From contig NC_087076.1 of NCBI RefSeq assembly GCF_026151205.1, positions 14,431,675-14,495,674 on the forward strand: a DNA stretch of 64,000 nt. Direction: 5' to 3'. This DNA comes from Bolinopsis microptera. Taxonomy: Eukaryota > Ctenophora > Tentaculata > Lobata > Bolinopsidae. A model generated the notes under the pieces. It ran no database searches. It worked only from the letters and a program-made list of their open reading frames with translations, and had not been told where the DNA came from. Below are positions 50,101 to 61,300 of the stretch, in pieces. Both the position numbers and the translations under genes were made by a program. Position 1 is the stretch's first letter, and every line of letters begins with the position of its first letter.

Positions 50101-53100
50101 AAGTTGTCACCGTGCTAGAATCTTAATCCCTTAATCCCCAACAGAGGAGGAGAGGACATGTTGACTCCAGCTAAAACTTGGGAAGCGAACGGTGATTATT
50201 CTCGAGCTATTGATGCTTATCTCAAGATGACAGTAATGCAGACCACCGACTATGCTCTTTTGGAGGAGGTTTGTAGATTGTTATATTTTGTTGAGTGGTG
50301 GGTGGGTCTGCCTCAAAAGAGGTTTCAGGACACTTTTCTTGTTCACCGTTCAATCTTTTTGAAATTTGGAGCTTTGTTGATTATAACGAAGAACTGTAAA
50401 GAGCACAAAGTCAAAAGAATACTACATAGTGAATTTGTAAATACACAAATATAACTTTCCGAAGAATTTGTACATGTTCAACTTGGTTTGTAACGGTAAT
50501 ACTTTTATTTCTCCCAATATGTATAATGTAAACCAAGATACGGGTAACCTGGTCACCCGACCAGTATGATGCAACTCATGGTTATGTTTGGGCTGAGTAG
50601 TTCTCATTGATTGTTGTGTTTAGTGTTACGTCAGAGAGGAAAATAAACCAATTGTGGAAATATAATTGTTCGTCTATATTTATGAAATCTGTGAAGTTCT
50701 GTTAGATGCTGGGAAATATCACGTTAATAATCTTTAGCATATTTTGACGAGAATTGAGATACCTCACTCATAATTAAATATTTTAAAAACAGTGTTTACC
50801 CTTATCTTAGCAGTGAAGCAGTGAGTAATAACAGATGTTAAATATCATTAACAATCTATGATTAACGAACTAAAGAAAGATATAAATTTCCTTTCATATT
50901 GCAATATGCAACTAAAATTATTTGGCCATGCAAAACTAAAAGTCAAATCAGGAGGTTTAGCTACGGTAAAAATAATCACTGATATTAATTTTAAAATATA
51001 TTAATACAAGATTTTTGAAGATCTACAATACGTCTTATGTTTATGAATGCAAGATAGCCTATTTAGCAACCTAACGCCAGGGAGTCTGTGCTTGAAGGTG
51101 TACTTCCTTGTGGGACTAATTTTGGTGCTGTTTCGTAATTCAACGGTTATTCAATTTTTGAATGCAATTGTGAAAGGACTTAATAATATAAGGTGATAGT
51201 ATGTTTATTCAGTTTATAATAAGAAATTCGAGTCTATTGTCATTTGTTTCCACGGTGTAAGAGTGTCCGAACTAATTCAATAGTCTGAGTCCAGAGCGAT
51301 GGTCTTCCCAGATCCCTCCAAAAGTTTCTGTCTACACGTCTGATGAAGTTTTGTTGCTTTTCAGCGTAACAGATTTCGTTTGAGCTCTCAAATCGCCTTT
51401 ACTCTGCTGGATCGCTGACTTTGAGTTGCACAACTCACCCGTTTTCAGTGAAGATAAAGTGGTTGCCTTGAGTCCACATCCTCCTTTTATCCACTCTCTG
51501 AAGTTTCCAAATCTCATCCAATAAATTATCGGGTTAGCACTTGCGTTCAGACTTGTACTGAGAAGAGCTGTGAAATTCCAGGCGTAGAAGTACATCACAG
51601 GAGAGCTGTAGAAGGGTCCAGGGTACTTGTAACGATAAATCGTTATAAGATACAGGATGTAGTTCAGGAAGAGTGGAATGTTGGATACGATGTAAAGAAG
51701 AGTAACCAAGATAATGGTCAATGTGATCTGGTTTCTTTTCTTCTTCACAGCTGCTCGACTTTGCTTCGCAAGTTTGGTCAGCCCAGGCTTGTCTTTCCTC
51801 GAAGAAAGGATCTTGTAAGATGCAATTATGCAACTAACAGTTACCGGAAGGACCGGGCATGCAAGAAAGATGGTATCCAAGGTATTGTCAATTTCATCCC
51901 AAACTTGAGTCATGTTCTCCCAGGTATTGATTCAACCCAGCAATAGCCACCTTCCCAGTGGTAGGTTATCTGGACCAGCTTGACAAAAGGTGGAATTGCG
52001 AAGAAACATGCCATGGACACAACAAGTACAGTAATGAGGCTCAAAACTAATCTTTGACTGACTTTTCGCAGGGGAAAGAGAAGGATGTACGTTCTACTAA
52101 GTGAAAGTGTAGCAACTAGAAAGACAGATATTCTTTGAGACATCTTGAAGAGGATATGCTGGGTTGGGCAGAAATCTGGTAGCCAAACATCTCTGTATCT
52201 TACCATGGTCATACCATAGTTCAAGGTGAGCAGTGAAATGAATGCATCATTCACAGTGGTCAATATGTAAAGGTGATTGTTCAGCTCAGAAGATCGCAGG
52301 CGCTGTTTCACAAAGAAGCAGAGAGCTAAAATGTTGCTCGGGAGTCCACATGCAAAGCAGGTCAGATATATTGTCCCGACTGTAAGATCTGCACTCTTGT
52401 AGTGCTCAAAGAACTCTGTCTTATTGTACATTCTGGTGCTGTGACTGTTTTAAAGTAATTAGTTATTTGTTTTTCGATAAGCTGTCTGCAAGTACAAAAA
52501 AAACAATCGAAAAATGAGGAAGAAAAAAAGAAACGGATTTAAAAAAAACTTTTTTTGACAAACAAAAAGCGGGCGTAAAAAATAAAACTCCTAAAAGTAT
52601 GTTAAAGATTATTAACAACAAACAAAAATACAACAACAATTATTATTAACAATCAACATTATATTCCTCCCTGACGACACACAACCCGACATGAAACATC
52701 AATCAACTAGAAGTACTCAATCCAAACATAACCATGAGTTGCCTCATACAAGTCGGGCAACCAAGATATCTATAAAAAACGAGAAAGTGTATCGATAAAC
52801 CAAGTTGAACAAAGCTAAATATAGATAATCATTTCGCAACATTTATAAAGTGGTTTCATCAAATTGGATCCACAGAACGTCAAATTAGAAGATTAAGGTA
52901 CTGTAAAACCATTACTTTGTACGAAAAATTTATTTTTGAATATATAAATATTCTTAAAGAAAAATTCTAATACAGTGCGTCTGATCTCTTTTCAGGGGCT
53001 AACTTTTCTTCTCCTAGGTTTGGTACAAAGCCCTGGAACTGGCTCTGAAGTTTGTGCCAATGAAAGCAAGTCACGTGGGTACAACAGTAGCAGAACGGCT

Positions 53101-55182
53101 GGCTGAGATCTCCAGGTTCGAGAGTGCGGGCGAGGCGTATCTGTCAATCGAGCGGTACAAGGAGAGTATTGACGCGTTTATACTGGGGGACAAGTGGGAC
53201 AGGGCTCGAGCAGTGGCGAGGGAGCACGCTCCACAGTTCGAACACAGGGTGGAGGAGGAGTACGTGGAGAGTTTGAAGAGAGGAGGCAAGGCCGAGGAGC
53301 TTGCCAATGTGGATGTAATAGCGGGGTTAGATCTGTTAGCGAACAGGGGACAGTGGGCAAAGTGTCTACAGACAGCAGAAAACGAGGTAAGATATTATTT
53401 TAAATCAGTTGTTTTCTACCATTGCTAATCCTTTAGTCGAACATTAGTCCTACTCGGACTAGAGATTATGAAGTTGTCAGTAGAATCTGGTGTATAATAC
53501 GGCTATCACCAGGGCAAAGAAGTTCTGAACAAGTACGTGGCTCTGTACGCAGCTCAGTTGTTACAAGACGGACAACCCATCCAGGCACTTGGAGTCTTCA
53601 CTCAATACGGAACTTCTGATAACACTGCAAATTTCAACCTTTACAGGTACAATTTCCTTCCTCGTTTGTAGTATCATGCAGATTGCAGATAAACCAATCT
53701 CGTACATGCACATCTTCAACTTGTGTAATATGTATACTAGAATCTGAGTAAAATCTCTGTGCTTACTGATTTTTCTTATTATGTTAATTGTGGTTTCGGT
53801 TAGAGTTTCATGTTTTATAATGTATTTCCTTGTTTAGGAGGTTGTGTAACGACTTGTTCCTGACAGAATCCTTTAGTTCCCTCACAGCTTTTAAAACATG
53901 GTCTGCTCTCAGAGACGTTCTCGCAGCTCTCGTGAGTCAGATTCATTCACTGAAACAGTATTAAACATGTCATCCTCAGTAAAACTGAGTTATATGTTCA
54001 TTACAAACTAGTCTGCCCGCTTTACTACGTCACCAGAAGGCCCTATAAAACATAAATCTACTCTCAGGTTGAGAAGTTACCTCAAAACAAGGAGTTCTTC
54101 TCGCTGCTCCAATGTGCTCACCTTCTCTCTGTCAGGACCAGCTCTGCTGGACACAAACAACTATTCGAGATTGGCGCTAAGTCTGCTGTAAGTTAACGTT
54201 TCACAAATAAATCTAAATTGTATAAATGTAAGATGCTCATGTCTTGAAACACTGCATTTCTTCAGACAAATAAGGATATAGATCAGATCACCGTAATAAA
54301 AAACTCTTCCTGATCCCAGGTCTCACTTCTGCGCTACACGAACTACCTGATCCCAGACAAAGCTTTCTTCGAAGCTGGGATTGCATGCCGTGCTATCGGC
54401 TGGAACAACATGGCGTTTGTTTTCCTTAACAGGTTCCTGGACATTTGTGATGCGATTGAGGACGGAAGCACTGATATGTTGGACCATAGTGATTTCAGCG
54501 ATACAGATATTCCTTACGATATCGTTCTGCCAGAGGACTACTCCATAACTGTAAGTGTGGCCACTGATTGGCCTCATCTGTGTTATAATTAAACTCGTTA
54601 AAGTTCAAAATTTGTCAAAAAGTAATAACGACCCCTTGAAAAGCGTCACTCCAACCGCTGCCTTTCCGTTCTGACAATAACATTGTTTGTTTCTGTGCAG
54701 GAGGAGGACCGTGAGGAAGCTAAAGAGTGGGTGTTAGCAGTATCCATGGATCAGAGAGTCCAGCAGGTCCTGAACACGGACGAGAGGGGTTGTTATGAGG
54801 GGTCACTACTGAATGTTCACAACAATGTCACATCTCCTCAGTGCATTCTTACTGGTTAGTTCCATTGTATTATCCTTTATACTTTTACATTTCATTTTTT
54901 TCAGAGTTCATTTCTAAACCTATTCATACTATAGACTTTACAGTTTGTTCTGTTTCCAATGGTAATTTATGATATTTTAAATAAAACTGTATAATTACAG
55001 GTTATCCCGTGCTAAGAGGAGAGGTAGTGTTCAAGAATACCAGCAGTGTAGCTAACAAGGATGATTGGAATGTGTATGTGATGGCTAGGAAGGTGTCACA
55101 CAGTGTGGAATGTCAGGACGTTCTCACTTATCTGCAGACTTCTACGGGAGCTCCAGCAAATCCCTCTTATTCTTTCAACTAA
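38160..55182 (+). CDS. IFT172: Intraflagellar transport protein 172, complete
   Basis: IFT-B peripheral subunit that links anterograde and retrograde trains at the ciliary tip. Twenty-nine exons, all phase-consistent, give 1,734 aa (human about 1,749). Exons: 38160-38644, 38784-38974, 39161-39393, 39540-39707, 39833-39922, 40054-40143, 41695-41848, 41992-42170, 42393-42536, 42710-42804, 42972-43392, 43573-43740, 43893-44092, 44450-44605, 44761-44937, 45091-45226, 47964-48119, 48290-48393, 48681-48778, 48931-49082, 49275-49474, 50145-50268, 53018-53386, 53513-53646, 53838-53931, 54068-54187, 54320-54550, 54701-54854, 55001-55182. The N-terminal third is the WD40 beta-propeller pair ([25 protein letters not shown]-like blocks). 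The rest is TPR-like helical repeats ([29 protein letters not shown]). Introns 6, 16 and 22 hold other genes or transposons. An upstream in-frame ATG (38133) is less likely, since the family start aligns at MQLRYLKSL. Confidence 0.97.
40506..41584 (-). mobile_element. MULE-type DNA transposon in IFT172 intron 6
   Basis: About 1,079 bp between identical 9-bp duplications tgttataat (40497-40505 and 41585-41593). The terminal inverted repeats are about 40 bp and are themselves tandem: CTGTCCGACAGCGACATC followed by TGTCCGACAG at each end. A further inner set lies at 41470-41535. The interior encodes only the end of a transposase. The 9-bp duplication and the transposase remnant both point to the Mutator-like superfamily. 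Confidence 0.85.
40775..41290 (-). pseudogene. MULE transposase C-terminal remnant
   Basis: ORF of 171 codons. It contains [22 protein letters not shown] and [17 protein letters not shown], which match the conserved 'N-x-x-E-x-W-H-x-x-(F/L)' plus 'P-x-I-W-x-F' block after the DDE domain of MULE transposases found with FLYWCH/zinc-finger proteins. The DDE catalytic part is absent, so the element is non-autonomous. Two or more glycine/proline-rich terminal residues are not conserved. Confidence 0.75.
42342..42386. repeat. 12-bp tandem repeat in IFT172 intron 8
   Basis: About 3.5 copies of CTAACACAGAA(C) immediately upstream of the exon 9 acceptor. Confidence 0.7.
45489..46656 (-). CDS. Nested gene B, 216-aa protein of unknown function
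   Basis: Antisense inside IFT172 intron 16. Model: 46656-46641, 46478-46292, 46192-46066, 45809-45489, with phases 1, 2 and 0 matching. The protein has a short N-terminus, then a very basic Lys/His/Gln-rich segment containing a tandem KAPGDKQ(K/R)K repeat. A compact C-terminal part of about 150 residues follows ([31 protein letters not shown], ending MQYLHED). No signal peptide or membrane segment. The family is not recognised. The last two exons are the best supported; the 16-nt first exon is tentative. Confidence 0.65.
46826..47596 (-). CDS. Nested gene A, 143-aa single-pass membrane protein
   Basis: Antisense inside IFT172 intron 16. Exons 47596-47364, 47245-47154 and 46932-46826 join in phases 2 and 1 to give 143 codons. 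The N-terminus is Lys/Glu-rich (EKKKEEEGE) and predicted to be cytosolic, followed by a basic stretch. There is one hydrophobic helix ([19 protein letters not shown], about residues 55-75), then an acidic, hydrophilic C-terminal half with no Cys pairs. This arrangement suggests a type II or tail-proximal anchored protein of an internal membrane, but I do not recognise the family. Gene B begins only about 170 bp downstream on the same strand. Confidence 0.7.
48079..48213 (+). repeat. 52-bp tandem triplication across an exon end
   Basis: Unit spans the end of IFT172 exon 17, its GT donor and a TTTTAG: AGTTGCTAAGCAAC (palindromic) through CAGGTAAATTTTAG. Two full copies and a partial third (the last ends CAACATGGCGGCCGGCGGGG). 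The first copy supplies the coding end and donor at 48119/48120. Confidence 0.9.
49094..49189. repeat. 16-bp tandem repeat in IFT172 intron 20
   Basis: Six copies of AACTTGCTCTATAAAT with T/A variation at the fourth base (AACATGCTC...). Confidence 0.85.
51332..52431 (-). pseudogene. Intronless class A GPCR with one frame break
   Basis: Antisense inside IFT172 intron 22. Two reading frames, 52431-51910 and 51913-51332, make one rhodopsin-like receptor of about 365 residues. TM1-4 plus the start of the second extracellular loop lie in the first frame, and TM5-7 plus the tail in the second. Features: N-glycosylation site NKT near the N-terminus, Cys in the first loop (DFCPTQ) and second loop (GYCWVE), SRT in place of DRY after TM3, NPIIY in TM7, and a Lys/Ser-rich tail. 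The frame changes within about 25 bp at 51915-51940, where a one-base indel would reconnect both parts. That indel could be a real null mutation or an assembly error. Otherwise conserved, so recently lost if lost. Ligand unknown. Confidence 0.8.
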
Positions 55183-57310
55183 CACCTCGTAATCCTTCAA
55201 CTAACTCTTCCTCCTCCTTCAACTAATCGTAACTTTCATAAATTGTCAGTAAATTTAATGAACGAACAAATTTTTAGCACCTTAAAATTGGAATTACAAT
55301 CAAAACACGTTTCATAAATCATTATCAACATTATCAAATGGAAGTCGTATAATCAATGCTACATTTATCTCACTTATGACATACGTTTTAACTTTAAACT
55401 ATATCATGCTAGATGGTGAATATGTCAGTTATAATGAGTATTTAAACTCTGTTTTTGTTTATAGCTTTTTGCTGTACAATGTACAAAATGAATGACCCTT
55501 GTTTTACTTAGAAGAGGAAATTGTAGTTGACACGCGTGCAATCACCAGCTAGGATTCACATTACAAGACTTATTTTCATCCAACACAAAAAACTTTAAAG
55601 TTTTGGAGTGTGTCAACTATTCTGCTTTACACTATATATAATTGAATTTAAATAAGGTTGAAACTGAAATTGAGTCAACATAAAGAAGGTTAGGGAAAAT
55701 CGACTAAAACTGTTGGTGGAACCCTAAAGATCATTCGATTCTCTTATCAGAATTACCCAATCAGAAATTATTTATCAGAAATAATTTGGCAAAATTTTGA
55801 AAAGGTTTACTGACCAGGAGAAAATACGTAAACAAATGCAAATTATTCTTATGTTAATGAAAACTGCAATTCCAATTAAATAATTCATAACTTGTAAATA
55901 ACAAAACAAAACTGGTCAATTGAAAATATGTTCTTGAGATAAGCCATCTTAAACAAATAGTCTCAATTCAAAAACGACTTTAATGTGAAGGATCATCCCA
56001 CATCTCTGACGTTACATTAAAATTTACAAGTTTTCACTTATTATTCGTAACAAAATCGTGGTTATTATCAAAAAAACAGTTTTGAGTAGTGAGAAAATGA
56101 ATTAAAATTGAACATAAGGAGGCCATTTTTAATCTTTATCTCCCCTTATCTTTAGAATCCCTCTGAATCTGAAGTTTGAGATTTAATAGTGTCCATTTTT
56201 AATCTTTATCTCGCCTGAATCTGAAGTATGAGCTTTAATGGTGTCCGTACGATGGGTCTCCGAGCTTTATCCCTAAACAGAAGTCAAGAGCAGAGCGAGC
56301 TCACATTTCTGTATTGTGTTACTGTTGTTGGTATCGCACGCTTTCATTACTTCCTTGTAAACCTCCTGAATGAGTTTCAATTTAATAAGAGACTGTTTAT
56401 ACTTATATACTTAATCATTTTAATTTAAAGTTCGTACGCAATCAATTTTGACAGTTTTTAGACCCCCAATCCCATTTAATTTATGGCATCTCAATAGCTA
56501 AAGCACCCATTTTTCAGGACAAGTTATTTTAAAATGCTAAATTCAATTAGTTACAATTTGACTCGTATCGGTCCAACTCCAATCATTCGAAATATCTAAA
56601 AACCGCACAAAATTGACGTTCATTCGGAAAAAATAAACATTGCTATTGTTTGATTTGATATATTCCTCGAATGAGTGATAATCGCAAATCATCACCCGCA
56701 AGAATTATTTCAATCGGGCATTGAGTGACTGAGAAACAAGCCCTAAAGTATGTGTACTGACATTTGGGTCCCCATGCATTATCAGAGATTTGCATGGTTT
56801 GCAAATATAGTGCTGCAGTTGAACGGGCTTATTATGATGACTAATTTTCATCGTCGCTTTGATCTGACCCCTTTTAGATCAAATAATGTTTTGTGGATCC
56901 ACCTTGTCCATTGTTAATGGACTGACCCTGCCCGTGCTAGTCCGGCCCGCGCTAGTTCTTAAGTTCTTAGTATCTCCGTCAAAGATCCGCCCAACTAACT
57001 GCTCCATAGAATGATTCTTTTACGTAAAATTTATAATTTACCCCCCCGCACCGTGTCGTGTATCCGCCCATGTAGTCATGTTTTACTTTGATCTTTCAAT
57101 CCGCAGCAATTTTAGCTTCTATTAAATAGTTTAAGTAAATGAATGATTTAAAATGTTCTTAGTTTTAACATGCGTAATGCGTATTACTGATCCATTAGAA
57201 ACGGCCGAACACATTGCTGAAAATCCCGGTTCATCTCTACCTACGCGTGAATTGCCCACCTGGCATCCAACTGACGCGTATGCCCAATGATTCAGTCAGT
57301 TCGCCTAATG
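55183..57310. other. Intergenic, no gene seen
   Basis: IFT172 3' flank and a long AT-rich stretch. No exon or recognised repeat supported. Confidence 0.5.
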
Positions 57311-57318
57311 TATAAAAG
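57311..57318 (+). promoter_or_regulatory. TATA box
   Basis: TATAAAAG, with an initiator-like TCAGTT at 57340-57345, about 30 bp downstream, the expected TATA-to-start distance. The ATG follows about 70 nt later. Confidence 0.75.
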
Positions 57319-57411
57319 GGACAATCCGTAGAATTGAACTCAGTTATCGATCTTCTCAATTGTTCATCAGATCAGACTGCTCTATTCTCTCTCTCTCTCC
57401 ACACCATCACG

Positions 57412-57921
57412 ATGATCTCATCTACTTTCCTGACCACGCTCAGTGCAATCCTCGTCCTACACACCACCACACAGGCTATATTTCTGAAGGCAAACAAAAA
57501 TGGGATCTGCCCTGAAGCTCCCCAATCCTTGAACAGCTCCATTATAGACGCTTGGGAGACGACAAAGAAGATACAGACTCTGGTGATGTCCCGATACGGA
57601 ACAAAAAAGGACACATGCGCCGAGATGTTTAGCCACCTGACAAACAAGGAGCGAGGGGTGGAGGTGGTGAAAACTGTGGAGACGCTGAAGTGCTACGTTA
57701 GTGGGGGGGACTTCAAAAAGGGCGACATGGTCCTGATAAACCACGTGATCATGTCCATCTCTGAGATCGTCTCTCATCCCCAGGTTTGTTTGGCGGACGC
57801 TGACATGGTCAGAGTGTCCTGTGGCAAAGACGTGGACATCACGGATTTCAAGGCTCTGCACAAGACGATCCAAAAGCAACAGGTTATTCTGGAGGGACTC
57901 CTTATGGGAACTTATGTTTGA
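57412..57921 (+). CDS. Small secreted helical protein, unknown
   Basis: Single exon, 169 aa, ATG 57412 (ACGATGA context) to TGA 57921. AATAAA is at about 58066 and a strong TATA promoter lies upstream. Residues 1-22 form a classic signal peptide (MISSTFLTTLSAILVLHTTT). The mature part of about 147 residues has five Cys (in NGICPE, KDTCAEM, LKCYVSG, QVCLADA, VSCGKD) and about four predicted amphipathic helices, a layout similar in outline to four-helix secreted factors. I cannot assign a family. The odd Cys number suggests one free Cys or a disulfide dimer. The strong TATA box and short leader suggest high, regulated expression in a secretory cell type. Confidence 0.8.
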   Translation: MISSTFLTTLSAILVLHTTTQAIFLKANKNGICPEAPQSLNSSIIDAWETTKKIQTLVMSRYGTKKDTCAEMFSHLTNKERGVEVVKTVETLKCYVSGGDFKKGDMVLINHVIMSISEIVSHPQVCLADADMVRVSCGKDVDITDFKALHKTIQKQQVILEGLLMGTYV

Positions 57922-58307
57922 TAAGTTTTCTGATGCATTCATGGGACGGTTTTAACACAATATATTGTTGTTTTGCATTTAGTTTTAAGAAATATTGGCT
58001 TTTTATTTCTCTAATTTTCCGTACACACAACACAATGACAAGGTTGGCGAACAAATATTTAATCCGACCAATAAAGTTCAAATTTGAACTCCCTATGTAG
58101 TTGTACATTGTACAATCTTTCCACCTAGAATTAAACCCGGAATATCAATACGAATAATGAATATGCAAAAATCAAAATCAAGCGAGGAAAGTGGGTCATT
58201 TCTGATTATCTCAGATGCTAATTGAGTAATTTCATCCAACAAAAGTTGGGGAGCCAACGTACCCCATTAATGCCCCCATGCCCCATTCCCAAGTTTACCC
58301 AGAGGTA

Positions 58308-61300
58308 CTAACTGACCTTTAGAACTGGTACAGGAATATGTGCGTCAGATGACTCGTGGTACTTGAGGATATCGTTCAGAAGGGCCATTACTTCCTCCTT
58401 GTCCAGGTATCCGGTCGAGTCCGTGTCGTAGTGAGCAAATATCCTGTCAAAGTCTTTTCTTGTCAGGTACTGTCTGCTCTGTAGGTGTAAAGTTATAATT
58501 TATTATTCTGTGAAATATAATAAAATATTGCATGTCTGAAAGCTGAAAATCTTTTTTATCTATAGCCTTGAAATGATGGCTGGGTTTGCCCATAGGAGTT
58601 GAAACACCTTTAAATTCTTTGCCCCACGCTGCCTGCCACGCAAACGTAAACTGGCCATTTCTTCCCACGTGGAAAAAATTAGGACGTGGGACAATAAACC
58701 ATTAAGCCTAACAGTAACTCACACAAAAAGCCTTCATAAAGTTATCCTCCACACTCATGAGATGGGACAGCTCCTCAAGCTCGAGTCTACCGTCCTTGTT
58801 AACATCAAACTCACTCATTAGGCTATTCAGCGCCTTGTTCAGATCCTCGCCCGATACGTCTTCTCCTACTAGCTAATGGGGGGTACCAGAGTTAATAGTC
58901 AGCTAATGGGGGGTACCAGAGTTAATAGTCAGCTAATGGGGGGTACCAGAGTTAATAGTCAGCTAATTGGGGGTACCAGAGTTAATAGTCAGCTAATGGG
59001 GGGTACCAGAGTTAATAGTCAGCTAATGGGGGGTACCAGAGTTAATAGTCAGCTAATGGGGGTACCAGAGTTAATAGTCAGCTAATGGGGGGTACCAGAG
59101 TTAATAGTCAGCTAATGGGGGGTACCAGAGTTAATAGTCAGCTAATGGTGGGTACCAGAGTTAATAGTCAGCTAATTGGGGGTACCAGAGTTAATAGTCA
59201 GCTAATGGGGGGTACCAGAGTTAATAGTCAGCTAATGGGGGGTACCAGAGTTAATAGTCAGCTAATGGGGGGTACCAGAGTTGATAGTCATGCTTAAGTC
59301 GCTACAATATCACAGACATAAAACTATCTAAAAGGGTTACTGTTTTGCGAGTTACGGTAACTGAGCAGCTTATTTAATCAGTTTTGTGACATGTGATTTA
59401 CTCTTAAACAGAAAGTCACTCAGACTCCCTCAGACTCCCTCAGACTCATACCCCCACAAAATCTCAATCTGTAGACTGTAAGCCCTGTTTACCTGAGCAA
59501 AGTCGTGCACAAGAAACTGAAGCTCTTTGATCTCCAGGTATCCCGAGTGATCTGTGTCGTAGTTCCTCCACAACTTCAGGAAGTCTGAGAAAGATGATAT
59601 ATTATGACGCAGTGAAACTATCGGACTACGATGTATGGGGACTTGCCACCCCATGGAAAAATTAACACATATTGACTCTGTTACATCGTTTCCTCAAATT
59701 ATTTGTTATATAGTAGTGTTGAAAGTATATATTGAAAGGAATATACAATAACTGATATCAACTGAATCGGTGAAGGTAACAAGAAAGAATGTCGCAACTA
59801 TCCTATTTTACGATGCATGGCATTTTCAAGCATAACCAACAAACTTTACCTGCAGAAGGAATGCGGTGTCCAATCCTCACAAGGTAGTTGTTCTCCGCAG
59901 GTATAGAGCGGATTAGGATCTCCCTGTTGATCTTCGTGGGCAGTTTCTCTCCCACCGTCGCTTTTATGTTTCCAATCACCTCATTATTGAAACTGAAATA
60001 TTGGCAGATTTTGAGGTTAAGCGGAATTATAGCTGACGAACTGTATAACTATAGGCATACCGCATAGCTAAAAGAGTCTTTTCAGCTAAATTGGCCCTGT
60101 AAAAAGTTATTTCGCTCGCCCAAAAGTGATCACGTGACTTGGGTTTTTACGGTTTTGCAGTCAAACAAAACGGTTTCGCATAAAGCTTATCGCCAACCGG
60201 CCAACCCTAACCTTAAGTTATTTAACAATTTTGTTGGCAAGAACGTCTTCAGATTGCTGTTATACAACCATTTTCTATAATAATAATATGATTTCGGATT
60301 CAATACCTCATTCTACAACATGAATTATATATAATCGTGTTCCATGGTTATTGGTCAATGGTCATTGGTCAACTGCATAATCTAGTCCTCAAAATTTCTT
60401 CTAATTGCACTACTAGACTTATTATAGCTAAGTTTCGAGATTCTTGCGAGTTAACATAAGTTATATTCCAATAACCGATGAGGATCAAGGCACTTGTAGT
60501 TGCCCTGACTCTGTTCAAATCGACGAGACATATAGTCTAATTAATATCGATGGGAAATCATATTGCTGGGCATGCCCTATCGTTGACAGAATCAACCATT
60601 CTCCTCAGAAAACATATCAAGTTTGGCACAAAAAATGTACATTTAATATTTATACGATTGGATGCTGACAATATTCCCAGATCTTACCATTTGATGTCCT
60701 GTCTGTTAAGTTGCCACACGTACTCCTTCATAACCAGGTTCGTTAAGAACTCATCCAGGAGGACTGTCTCCAGGTAGTTGCTGGTCGGAGAACAGTTTCA
60801 GACAAGACTTATTAAAAAGTTTAAACCCTGTTTCGGGACGATGTTTTCAGGAATCACGAAATTGTTTCATCGAAATACCAGATATGCGATAAATGATAGG
60901 TAGTCAATCAGGATGGATATGGAAGTAATAGAATGTGAACATTACCCTACGGTCTACAATTGAGCTGAAAGAAGATAAACCGGGTTTAAAACTTCACGTG
61001 ACCCACTACTGACTACTAACTAGTCACTCTATTAGTCACTACTCACTTATTATAAACGTCATTGTTTTCAAGTTCGTTTCTCAAAGTTGCCGGTGAGATC
61101 CTGAACTTTCTCTCCATCACTTTCCGTTTCACCTTGGGTATCCTATGAGGATCTGAAATTTTGGAAATTGATGATTTTAATTTCCACTTTCACTTTCACT
61201 TTCACTGTAGCACCAAGAATACAAAAGTCCAACTCTACATGGCACGCCTATAAATTTCAGAGACTAATAGTCTCCCAGATGCTTTCATACCAGCACTTAT

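Noticed and set aside
57334-57411. Longer N-terminus of the secreted protein beginning at 57334
   Set aside because: It begins at TTG and would lie over the transcription start implied by the TATA box; ATG 57412 starts a perfect signal peptide.
58871-59289. CRISPR array or satellite DNA
   Set aside because: Units are head-to-tail with no spacers, and the array coincides with a splice acceptor, so an intronic minisatellite is the better description.
58876-59297. Repeat peptide ORFs over the minisatellite
   Set aside because: Produced by the 30-bp periodicity (10 codons per unit); lies within an intron, with no start context.
60444-60668. Plus-strand ORF with several Cys
   Set aside because: No ATG start, no splice context, and lies over an intron of the calbindin-like gene on the other strand.
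60940-60970. Possible 19-nt micro-exon in the calbindin-like gene
   Set aside because: It has AG and GT neighbours, but including it breaks the phase into exon 60780-60688; direct joining of the flanking exons is in frame.
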